This document shows, piece by piece, positions 1 through 5,557 of a stretch of 6,105 bases of DNA (position 1 is the first letter of the stretch; each line of letters starts with the position of its first letter). Origin of the DNA: Chloroflexia bacterium (GTDB lineage: Bacteria > Chloroflexota > Chloroflexia > Thermomicrobiales > JALYUS01); contig JAICJW010000277.1 of the NCBI GenBank assembly GCA_025928215.1, positions 1 through 6,105 of the forward strand, read 5' to 3'. The notes below the pieces were generated by a model. That model was not told the origin of the DNA. It ran no database searches and saw only the letters and a list, made by a program, of their open reading frames with translations. Made by a program: the position numbers and the translations under genes.

Positions 1-558
1 CATTCCGGCATGAAATGAGCGGCGCGGATCAATCAGCCCCTCCTCGACGGCGCGGCGGAAGGGCGAGCCGTGGTTGTACTTACGCCCGAAGTATTCGTCC
101 CAGGTGTCGCCGTGCGAGTCGAACTGGACGAGCGCGACGGGGCCATGCGTCGCCGCGACCGCCCGCAGTTCCGCCAGCGTGATCGAGTGGTCGCCGCCGA
201 TGCCGATCGGAATCGCGCCCGCCGCGAGGATCGGCGCGATGCCCGCCGTGATCCGCGCGTAGGCGTCCTCAATGTAGCCCGGCACAACCGACGTGTCGCC
301 ATAATCCACGCAGGAGAGTTCGTCGAAGACCATCACATCCACCGATGGATGGTAGGGGCGGAGGAGCACCGAGCCATCGCGCACCGCCGCCGGGCCGAAG
401 CGCGCGCCGACGCGGTAGGTCGTCGCCGTGTCGAACGGGATGCCGACAATCGCCACGTCCACGCCATCGAGGTCCGTAATGTGCGGCAGGCGTGCGAAGG
501 TGCGGATCCCACCGAACCGGGGCGATTCCTGTGCGTCGCTCGGACGATAATGCGGCAC
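1..558 (-). CDS. speB: Agmatinase-type ureohydrolase, N-terminal part (3' end beyond the window)
   Basis: Binuclear-manganese hydrolase of the arginase/agmatinase family. Agmatinase converts agmatine to putrescine and urea in the cytosol. The reading frame has 186 codons from a GTG at 558 and is still open at base 1, against about 300 residues usual for the family, so the C-terminal third with the last metal-binding Asp-x-Asp motif lies outside. Visible motifs: RFGGIRTF near residue 14, GARFGP near 51, GGDHS (119-125 region, metal ligand His124), and DSHGD (147-151; ligands Asp147, His149, Asp151) followed by TWDEYFG and a KYNHG substrate loop. The GTG is preceded by a GGGAGG Shine-Dalgarno (566-571, minus) at 7 bases, which decides the start. 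It has its own promoter and is not coupled to the zinc operon. Family assignment is firm. The substrate is not: guanidinobutyrase and guanidine hydrolases share these motifs. Confidence 0.9.
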   Translation of the reverse strand, partial: MPHYRPSDAQESPRFGGIRTFARLPHITDLDGVDVAIVGIPFDTATTYRVGARFGPAAVRDGSVLLRPYHPSVDVMVFDELSCVDYGDTSVVPGYIEDAYARITAGIAPILAAGAIPIGIGGDHSITLAELRAVAATHGPVALVQFDSHGDTWDEYFGRKYNHGSPFRRAVEEGLIDPRRSFHAGM

Positions 559-606
559 CGTGATACCTCCCTGCTCCCGCACAACAACGCCCCCAACCGT
601 CTGCCG

Positions 607-635
607 ATTGTGGGCGCGCGCCGATGGGGTGTCAA
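607..635 (-). promoter_or_regulatory. Sigma70-type promoter of the ureohydrolase gene
   Basis: Read on the minus strand, a perfect TTGACA -35 box (630-635) is followed after exactly 17 bases by CACAAT (607-612), matching four of six positions of the -10 consensus. The predicted transcript would start near 600, leaving a leader of about 42 bases that contains the GGGAGG ribosome site at 566-571. The spacer contains the 10-base palindrome GGCGCGCGCC (613-622). The promoter lies wholly in the gap after the CDF gene stop, which suggests a separate transcription unit, although I see no clear terminator for the upstream operon in this gap. Confidence 0.6.
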
Positions 636-660
636 GGAGTGGACAGCGCTCGTCCGGTGC

Positions 661-1584
661 CTACACGACATCCGCCGCCGCGCGGTGACATGGATACGCG
701 GGGTTGCCGGTCTCAATTTGCAGAGTGGCGTGTTCGATGCCGAAGGTATCGTGCAGCCCTTCACATGTTTGCGCCAGGAGGCCATCGTGATCCATGACAT
801 CGGGGACGACGAGATGCGCGGTCAGGGCGGTCTCGGTCGTGCTCATTGCCCAGATGTGGAGATCGTGAACCTCCTGAACATCCGGCAGTCTCGCAAGGTA
901 GGCGTGGACTGCGCCGGGGTTGATCTCTGCCGGTACCGCGTCGAGCGCGAGATTGACCGAATCGCGCAGCAGATCCCACGTCTCGTAGAGCACGATGGCG
1001 ACGATAACCAGGCTCATCACCGGATCAATCCACCCCTTGCCGGTCAGGAGGATTGCAACCCCGGCGATGACGACACCGGCGGCGAGGCCGGCGTCCGCCG
1101 CCATATGCACGAACGCCGCGCGGATATTGAGATCGCCCTTCCTGCCAGACAGGAAAAGGAGCGCCGTCGCGCCATTGATGACGATACCGACAGCGGCGAC
1201 CCAGATAACGGTCTTCCCCGCCACGTTGCCGGTATCGCCGAAGCGGCGAATCGCCTCCCAGGCAATCGCGCCCATCGTCACGAGGAGAAGAACGGCGTTA
1301 ATCAGAGCGGTGAGGATCGAGGAACGTCGCCACCCATACGTCCGACGTCCCGAAGGAGGCCAACGCACGAGGATGCTGGCGATCCAGGCGAGGATGAGGC
1401 TGAGGACATCCCCCAGGTTATGCCCCGCATCGGCGACGAGCGCGATGGAGTGCGCGAAAAGGCCGAAAACGACTTCGAGGACGATGTACGTGGCGTTGAG
1501 CGCCACACCGATAGCGAAAGCACGGCCAAAACTCGCTGGTGTATGACTATGGCTGTGTCCGTGTTCATGCCCCACTGGCGTCAT
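661..1584 (-). CDS. czcD: CDF-family zinc/cadmium efflux antiporter (CzcD/ZitB-like)
   Basis: Cation diffusion facilitator of 307 residues, a normal length, that would exchange cytosolic Zn(II) (and probably Cd(II)) for protons across the inner membrane. Six hydrophobic segments lie at roughly 19-44, 46-73, 88-110, 124-145, 157-182 and 184-205. The transport site is of HD-HD type: His55-x3-Asp59 in TM2 and His160-x3-Asp164 in TM5, the pattern known from Zn-selective members. The N-terminus carries a His-rich tail, HEHGHSHSH (6-14). The cytosolic C-terminal domain (about 210-307) contains the family segment EVHDLHIWAMS. The ATG at 1584 lies inside the end of the ATPase gene and overlaps it by 20 bases, with no strong Shine-Dalgarno, so translation is probably coupled. 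A GTG at 1575 is an alternative start. It is the last gene of the metal operon. Exact metal preference cannot be read from the sequence; czcD is used as a family name. Confidence 0.93.
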   Translation of the reverse strand: MTPVGHEHGHSHSHTPASFGRAFAIGVALNATYIVLEVVFGLFAHSIALVADAGHNLGDVLSLILAWIASILVRWPPSGRRTYGWRRSSILTALINAVLLLVTMGAIAWEAIRRFGDTGNVAGKTVIWVAAVGIVINGATALLFLSGRKGDLNIRAAFVHMAADAGLAAGVVIAGVAILLTGKGWIDPVMSLVIVAIVLYETWDLLRDSVNLALDAVPAEINPGAVHAYLARLPDVQEVHDLHIWAMSTTETALTAHLVVPDVMDHDGLLAQTCEGLHDTFGIEHATLQIETGNPAYPCHRAAADVV

Positions 1585-3931
1585 CCGTTTTCGGTGTGCG
1601 CAGGACGCGCAGGGCGTTCGCGGTGACGAGGAGGGAGATGCCCATGTCCGCGAAGACGGCGAGCCAGAGATTTGTCACCCCCGCGAAGGTGAGGACGAGG
1701 AAGAGTGCCTTGACGACGAGCGATGCCGCGATGTTCTGCCTGATGATCCCGAGCGTGCGCCGCGCGAGGTGGATCGCATACGGCAGGAGATCGAGATCGT
1801 CGCCCATCAGCGCGACATCCGCCGCCTCAATCGCGACGTCCGTCCCGGCCACGCCCATCGCCACGCCGACCGAGGCCGTCGCGAGGGCGGGCGCGTCATT
1901 GATGCCGTCGCCGACCATCGCGACCGGCCCCGCCGCCGCGAGTGCGCGCACCGCCGCCGCCTTGTCGGCGGGCAGCAAGTCCGCGTAGACATCGGTGACG
2001 CCCGCCGCCGCGGCGATGCGCGCGGCGGTGCGGGCATTGTCCCCGGTCAGCATCACGACCCGACCGACGAGCGACCGCAGAGCGGCCACCGCCCCCGCGC
2101 TCTGCGGTCGGATCGCGTCACTGAGGGTCAGGAGGCCGATCATCCGGCCCGCCCGCTCGACGCAGACGACGCCGTTTCCCTCGCTGAGATATTCCTCGTG
2201 GCCCGCCACATCCCAGAGGCCGCGTTCGGTAAACCAGCGCACGCTGCCGACACTCGCCGGTGCGCCGTCCACGTCGCCGCTCCCACCGCGCCCCGGCACC
2301 GCGCGGTAGTCCGTCATGGCGGGCGCGATGACATTCCGCTCCCGGCCGTACGCGACGATAGCACGTGCCAGTGGATGCTCACTCTGCCGTTCCAGCGCGA
2401 CAGCGACGCGTAGCACATCATCTTCCGTCCCGCCATCGCAGGTATGGACGGCGACGACGGCGGGGCGACCAGCGGTGAGCGTGCCTGTCTTGTCGAACGC
2501 GACCGCCCGCACCGCCGCGAGGGATTCGAGCGCGGCCCCACCTTTGAAGAGCACGCCCCGCCGCGATGCCGCGCCAATTGCCGCCATCAACGCGACGGGT
2601 GTGGAGATGACGAGCGCGCACGGGCAGGCGATGACGAGCAGGATGAGCGCGGTCGAGATCCAGCCGCTCCAGCCGCCGACGATCAACGGCGGCACAACCG
2701 CGATCAGCAGCGCGCCGACGATGACGAGCGGTGTGTAAATAGCGGCGAAGCGGTCCACGAATGCCTGCGCGGGCGCTCTGGATGCCTGCGCCTCCTCGAC
2801 GAGGGCGACGATGCGGGCGAGCGTCGTGTCGTGCGCGGGTTTCGTCGCCCGCACCTCAATCGTCCCTTCGCCGTTGACGCTTCCCGCGAAGACGGCGCTG
2901 CCAGCCTGCACCTCGATGGGTACGGATTCGCCGGTGATCGCCGCTTGATCCACCGCCGACTGCCCGGCGGTGACCATGCCATCCACCGGTAGCCGCTCGC
3001 CGGGCCGAACACGCACGACATCGCCGACCGTAACCTGCGCGACCGGCACGCGGTGCTCGTGATCGTCGTGCAGCAGATTTGCCTCGGCGGGCGCGATAGC
3101 GAGCAAACCGGCGATCTCCCGCCGCGTCCGCTCGACGGTCATCGCTTGCAGGAGCGTGCCGACGCCGAAGAGAATCAGCACCGACGCCCCTTCGTCCCAT
3201 TGCCCGATCGCGACCGCACCGATTGCCGCGACACTCATCAGCAAGTTCATGTCCGCCCGGCGTGCCCGGAGCGCGAACCACCCCGCCCGCGCCACCGGAT
3301 AGCCACTGAGGAGCATTCCGGCGATGAATGGCACAGCGCTCGCGAGGCGCGGCGCCCCGGCGCGTTCAATACTAAAGCCGATCAGCCAGAGTAACGCGGC
3401 GGCGGTCAGTTCCCGCACGCGTCGCTGCCGCCACCAACCGGTGGACGCCGCCGGTGCCACGGGTGCGCCGCGCACCGTCGCCCCGTATCCCGCCGCCGCC
3501 ACCGCATGGATGATCGCTTCCGGCGTTGTTTCCGCCAGGGTGGCGACGACGGCGAGCGTGCCAGCCGGAAAGCTGACGCGCGCTTCCCGCACGCCAGGCA
3601 ATCGCGCGACACCGGCCTGCACCGTCTTCGCGCAATCGCCGCAGTCCATTCCCGTCACATCGAAAGTCCACGTCGTTACACCCTCAAGCGACGGGGCAGC
3701 GTGCGTCTCCACGCCGTAGCCGAGTGCGGTGATCCGGCGCGTGAACGTCTCCACGTCCGCGTGCGCCGGGTCATAGGTCACATCCGCCGTCCCACCAACG
3801 AAATTGACCGCCGTCTCCGCCACACCGGGCAGCGTGCGTAGCGACTGCTCGACCGTCTTCGCGCAGTCGCCGCAATCCATCCCGGTCACACGCAACCGGC
3901 AGGTAATCCGCCCTGCGTCCGCCGTCTTCAC
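1565..3931 (-). CDS. zntA: P1B-2 type Zn/Cd/Pb-exporting ATPase with two HMA domains (ZntA/CadA family)
   Basis: Inner-membrane P-type ATPase (788 residues) that pumps Zn(II), Cd(II) or Pb(II) out of the cytosol. Two N-terminal HMA domains (about 9-76 and 86-153) each carry GMDCGDC, with Cys20/Cys23 and Cys97/Cys100; an Asp before the first Cys is typical of zinc-type HMA domains. Eight membrane segments are expected, starting near 172, 196, 228, 248, 397, 424, 733 and 754. Catalytic motifs are complete: TGES (333-336), CPC (436-438) in TM6, DKTGT with phosphorylated Asp480, SEHP (517-520), TGDN (629-632) and GDGIND (674-679). Lys741 in TM7 and Asp762 in TM8 are the P1B-2 markers that separate zinc pumps from copper pumps. 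The start is a GTG whose last two bases begin the sensor's TGA stop (GTGA overlap), with GGAG 8 bases upstream inside the sensor gene. A His/Asp-rich stretch (288-293) lies in the actuator domain. Homologues are also called cadA or ziaA. Confidence 0.96.
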   Translation of the reverse strand: MKTADAGRITCRLRVTGMDCGDCAKTVEQSLRTLPGVAETAVNFVGGTADVTYDPAHADVETFTRRITALGYGVETHAAPSLEGVTTWTFDVTGMDCGDCAKTVQAGVARLPGVREARVSFPAGTLAVVATLAETTPEAIIHAVAAAGYGATVRGAPVAPAASTGWWRQRRVRELTAAALLWLIGFSIERAGAPRLASAVPFIAGMLLSGYPVARAGWFALRARRADMNLLMSVAAIGAVAIGQWDEGASVLILFGVGTLLQAMTVERTRREIAGLLAIAPAEANLLHDDHEHRVPVAQVTVGDVVRVRPGERLPVDGMVTAGQSAVDQAAITGESVPIEVQAGSAVFAGSVNGEGTIEVRATKPAHDTTLARIVALVEEAQASRAPAQAFVDRFAAIYTPLVIVGALLIAVVPPLIVGGWSGWISTALILLVIACPCALVISTPVALMAAIGAASRRGVLFKGGAALESLAAVRAVAFDKTGTLTAGRPAVVAVHTCDGGTEDDVLRVAVALERQSEHPLARAIVAYGRERNVIAPAMTDYRAVPGRGGSGDVDGAPASVGSVRWFTERGLWDVAGHEEYLSEGNGVVCVERAGRMIGLLTLSDAIRPQSAGAVAALRSLVGRVVMLTGDNARTAARIAAAAGVTDVYADLLPADKAAAVRALAAAGPVAMVGDGINDAPALATASVGVAMGVAGTDVAIEAADVALMGDDLDLLPYAIHLARRTLGIIRQNIAASLVVKALFLVLTFAGVTNLWLAVFADMGISLLVTANALRVLRTPKTDDASGA
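3621..3890 (-). repeat. Duplicated metal-binding motif DNA within the ATPase gene
   Basis: Two 39-base segments, 3852-3890 and 3621-3659, encode the same peptide core VTGMDCGDCAKTV in HMA domains 1 and 2. They match at 35 of 39 bases when aligned by eye. All four differences are third-position synonymous changes (ACC/ACG, GGG/GGA, GAT/GAC, GAC/GAT). They are spaced 231 bases (77 codons) apart. Outside this core the two domains are clearly diverged. Confidence 0.85.
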
Positions 3932-4344
3932 GCGCTGCGCTCCGTTTCGCGTTCCTTCAGCGCCGGCGCCCGGTGGCCAATGTGCTCCGCGCCGACCGCG
4001 AGCAGTATGCCCACATGGTCATCGTCGAGCGCATACCAGACGAGTTTCCCCTCCCGCCGCGCCCGCACCAGCCCGAGCGCGCGCAGCAACCGCAGTTGAT
4101 GCGAGACAGCGGACTGTGTCATGCCGAGCACCGCCGCGAGATCGCAGACGCAGAGCGGCCCGGTAGCCAGCGCGGCGAGTAGCCGCACGCGCGTTGGATC
4201 GCCCAGCGCACCGAAGAGCGCGGCGAGATCACTCGCGGCGTCTGCATCCGGCAGTGCCGCCCGCGCCTGCCGCACACCCTCCGAGTGGACATGGTCAATA
4301 TCGCAGGTGTCAAGGGTGGAAAGGGAGGGGGGAGATCGCATCAT
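3928..4344 (-). CDS. ArsR/SmtB-family Zn/Cd-responsive repressor with both alpha3N and alpha5 metal sites
   Basis: Winged-helix transcriptional repressor that leaves DNA when it binds Zn(II), Cd(II) or related ions. From the ATG at 4344 it is 138 residues, close to SmtB and CadC. The DNA-binding core spans about 38-106: ALGDPTRVRLL, then LCVCDLA (64-70), then the recognition helix TQSAVSHQLRLLR (76-88) and the wing. Alpha3N-type ligands are Cys14, His18, Cys65 and Asp68 (with Cys67 close by), matching the SmtB spacing. The alpha5 site is Asp108-x-His110-x10-His121-x2-His124, the CzrA/SmtB pattern. A longer frame reaches 4413, but that start would put the operator inside the gene. The ATG-ATG pair at 4344/4341 has GAGG (4350-4353) 5 or 8 bases upstream; either could be used. 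It is the first gene of the operon and its stop overlaps the ATPase start by 4 bases. The closest named relative by motif is ZiaR. Confidence 0.92.
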   Translation of the reverse strand: MMRSPPSLSTLDTCDIDHVHSEGVRQARAALPDADAASDLAALFGALGDPTRVRLLAALATGPLCVCDLAAVLGMTQSAVSHQLRLLRALGLVRARREGKLVWYALDDDHVGILLAVGAEHIGHRAPALKERETERSA

Positions 4345-4360
4345 AGTGGCCTCGGTTCGT

Positions 4361-4384
4361 ACACATGAATATCTGTTCATATGT
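4361..4384 (-). promoter_or_regulatory. SmtB/ZiaR-type operator (imperfect 9-6-9 inverted repeat)
   Basis: On the minus strand the arms are ACATATGAA and TTCATGTGT around the six bases CAGATA. The arms pair at 8 of 9 positions. The TGAACA...TATTCA core closely resembles the published SmtB/ZiaR family operator. It is the only AT-rich palindrome in the intergenic region, begins 16 bases upstream of the sensor ATG, and overlaps the predicted -10 box and transcription start. Binding by the sensor at 3928-4344 is inferred, not shown. Confidence 0.82.
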
Positions 4385-4409
4385 TCGCACGATGAAGCCC
4401 GCCTGTCAA
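4381..4409 (-). promoter_or_regulatory. Promoter of the metal-efflux operon
   Basis: On the minus strand a perfect TTGACA (4404-4409) is followed after 17 bases by GAACAT (4381-4386), a weak -10 that matches three of six consensus positions and overlaps the outer arm of the operator. Transcription would start near 4374, inside the operator, giving a leader of about 30 bases. A repressor bound to the inverted repeat would therefore block polymerase. The -35 is convincing; the exact -10 is less certain. Confidence 0.55.
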
Positions 4410-4459
4410 GCACGCCGTATTGTCATAGCTAATTCAGCAACCGTAGGGGCGGTGGCGCG

Positions 4460-4465
4460 TATATG
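4460..4465 (+). promoter_or_regulatory. Candidate -10 box for the desaturase gene
   Basis: TATATG matches four of six positions of the -10 consensus and is the best AT-rich hexamer facing the desaturase. Transcription would start near 4471, just before the leader hairpin. No good -35 is present at 16-18 bases upstream (the region reads GCAACC), so this is weak. Another weak option is CTGTCA (4403-4408) with GCTAAT (4428-4433), spaced 19. Confidence 0.25.
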
Positions 4466-4475
4466 AGTTCGTGCG

Positions 4476-4500
4476 ATGGTCGGAGGGGAAGTCCGACCGT
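4476..4500 (+). promoter_or_regulatory. Hairpin in the desaturase mRNA leader
   Basis: GGTCGGA (4478-4484) and TCCGACC (4492-4498) form a perfect 7-bp stem with the 7-base loop GGGGAAG. A U-G and an A-U pair can extend the base to 4476-4500. It ends 12 bases before the Shine-Dalgarno. It lacks a U-tract, so it does not look like an attenuator terminator. GAAG in the loop (4488-4491) can pair with CTTC at 4509-4512, directly next to the Shine-Dalgarno. Function is unknown. Confidence 0.45.
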
Positions 4501-4512
4501 GAACGATGCTTC

Positions 4513-4518
4513 AGGAGG
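4513..4518 (+). promoter_or_regulatory. Ribosome binding site that sets the desaturase start
   Basis: AGGAGG is a full match to the anti-Shine-Dalgarno complement. It is followed by the tandem ATG pair at 4520 and 4523. Spacing is 1 base to the first ATG and 4 bases to the second, so 4523 is the better choice. It falls inside the longer frame that begins at 4463, which argues against that upstream start. Confidence 0.75.
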
Positions 4519-4522
4519 AATG

Positions 4523-5449
4523 ATGTCCGTACAATCGCCCGTGTCACTGCTGACATCTGCGGGTCGCCATAAACTGATCGAAGACGGCTTCTACGCGAAC
4601 TATCTCGCATATTTCCGCAAGGCCGAGGATACGCGGCGCTGGAAACTCCACAAAGACATCCCGTGGGAACTCTGCAAGCCAGAGATACCGGAAGATGTCG
4701 CGATTATGGTCGAGGGGTACTTCGCCGTCGAATCGTACCTTCCCGATTTCGTCACCGAGGCGATGCAGATGGTCCGCCGCTCGCGCGGGCGAGCATGGTT
4801 CCAGGCAAACTGGGGCTACGAAGAGTCGAAGCACGCGATGGCGTGGGAGACGTGGCTCGTCACCTCCGGCAAGCGCACGCAGGCGCGGATGGATGAGTAC
4901 GCGGACTATCTTGCTGAGAAGAATTGGACCCTCCCGTATGACACGCCGCGCCGGATGATTATCTATCAGATGATCCAGGAGCGTGCGACCTACCTCAACT
5001 ATCACAACCTCGCCGCCCGCGCCGACCGGGAGGGTGACAAGGCGCTCGCTACCGCGCTGCGCATCATCGCGGTGGACGAGATCGCCCATCACGGTTTCTT
5101 CTATAAGGGCGTGCAACTCTATCTGACCTATGACACCGCCGAAACGCTCGATGACATTGCCCACGTCCTCAAGAGTTTCGCGATGCCCGCACGCAATTTC
5201 CTCTGGAACTGGAACGAGTTCGAGGATGTCGTCGCGAAAGCGGGCATTTATGGCCCGCGCGAGCATATCCGCGACGTGCAGAACCCGATTCTCAACGCGC
5301 TCGGCTACGACAATCGCCGCGAACTGGAACGCGCCGCCTTGCGCATGCGCATCGCTCCGGACAGCATCGGCCCGCAAGACATCCCTGCCTGGGCCAAAGA
5401 GGCCCCCGACCGCCCCGCCGACGCCCTCGTCGCCTATGCCGGCGATTAG
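4523..5449 (+). CDS. Soluble diiron acyl-ACP desaturase (plant-type, FA_desaturase_2 family)
   Basis: Ferritin-like diiron enzyme that inserts a cis double bond into a fatty acyl chain carried on acyl carrier protein, using O2 and electrons from ferredoxin, in the cytosol. From the ATG at 4523 it has 308 residues, a little shorter than mature castor stearoyl-ACP desaturase. Iron ligands are in the castor order: Glu70 (AVESYLP), Glu101 and His104 (EESKH), Glu153 (QERAT), Glu186 and His189 (DEIAHH). Further family blocks are QERATYLNYHNLAA (152-165) and SFAMPARNF in the second half. No membrane segment or signal peptide is seen, which separates it from membrane desaturases of the DesA/OLE1 type. 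The frame is open back to 4463, but the extra 20 residues look like translated leader. It is transcribed divergently from the metal operon and appears monocistronic. Double-bond position and chain length cannot be predicted. Mycobacterial DesA1/DesA2 belong to the same superfamily. Confidence 0.92.
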   Translation: MSVQSPVSLLTSAGRHKLIEDGFYANYLAYFRKAEDTRRWKLHKDIPWELCKPEIPEDVAIMVEGYFAVESYLPDFVTEAMQMVRRSRGRAWFQANWGYEESKHAMAWETWLVTSGKRTQARMDEYADYLAEKNWTLPYDTPRRMIIYQMIQERATYLNYHNLAARADREGDKALATALRIIAVDEIAHHGFFYKGVQLYLTYDTAETLDDIAHVLKSFAMPARNFLWNWNEFEDVVAKAGIYGPREHIRDVQNPILNALGYDNRRELERAALRMRIAPDSIGPQDIPAWAKEAPDRPADALVAYAGD

Positions 5450-5450
5450 C

Positions 5451-5465
5451 GCGATTGCGAATCGC
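5451..5465. repeat. Small inverted repeat just after the desaturase stop
   Basis: GCGATT (5451-5456) and AATCGC (5460-5465) form a 6-bp stem with a 3-base GCG loop, one base after the TAG stop. It may protect the 3' end or be chance in GC-rich DNA. Confidence 0.35.
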
Positions 5466-5479
5466 CAAGGCGCGAAGCA

Positions 5480-5521
5480 CACGAAGAAGGGGAGGGAATC
5501 GAATCCCTCCCCTTCTTCGTG
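5480..5521. terminator. Perfect 18-bp hairpin between convergent genes, probable bidirectional terminator
   Basis: The arms 5480-5497 and 5504-5521 are exact reverse complements over 18 bases, with the 6-base loop ATCGAA. Each arm joins a purine-only run (GAAGAAGGGGAGGGA) to its pyrimidine complement. It lies 30 bases past the desaturase stop and 36 bases past the VOC gene stop on the other strand. No T-run follows on either side, so it is not a textbook intrinsic terminator. GC-rich genomes often use such U-less hairpins at convergent gene ends. Confidence 0.7.
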
Positions 5522-5557
5522 GCGTCATCGCCACCGCGCATCACCTGCCGTGTTCCG

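Noticed and set aside
559..660. A terminator for the metal operon in the gap before the ureohydrolase.
   Set aside because: The only inverted sequence near the CDF stop (GGAC...GTCC around AGCGCT) needs a bulge and leaves no loop, and there is no T-run.
70..1626. A 518-codon plus-strand open frame opposite the ureohydrolase and CDF genes.
   Set aside because: It has an Arg/Asp/Glu-rich composition with no recognisable domain and runs across two well-supported minus-strand genes and the gap between them. It is the usual antisense artefact of GC-rich codons.
4308..4313. A TTGACA hexamer on the minus strand inside the sensor gene.
   Set aside because: No -10-like hexamer follows at 16-18 bases. 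It encodes part of the metal-ligand segment LDTCDIDH, so it is a coincidence of codons.
4345..4413. Longer start for the metal sensor, adding 23 residues.
   Set aside because: It would place the operator and the predicted -10 inside the coding sequence, and family members begin close to the ATG pair at 4344/4341.
4463..4522. Upstream ATG giving a 20-residue N-terminal extension of the desaturase.
   Set aside because: There is no Shine-Dalgarno before it, the extension reads like translated leader, and it contains the hairpin and the AGGAGG that serves the start at 4523.
4544..5482. A 312-codon minus-strand open frame opposite the desaturase.
   Set aside because: The plus frame has every diiron ligand and a strong ribosome site. 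The antisense frame has no domain signature and is explained by codon bias.
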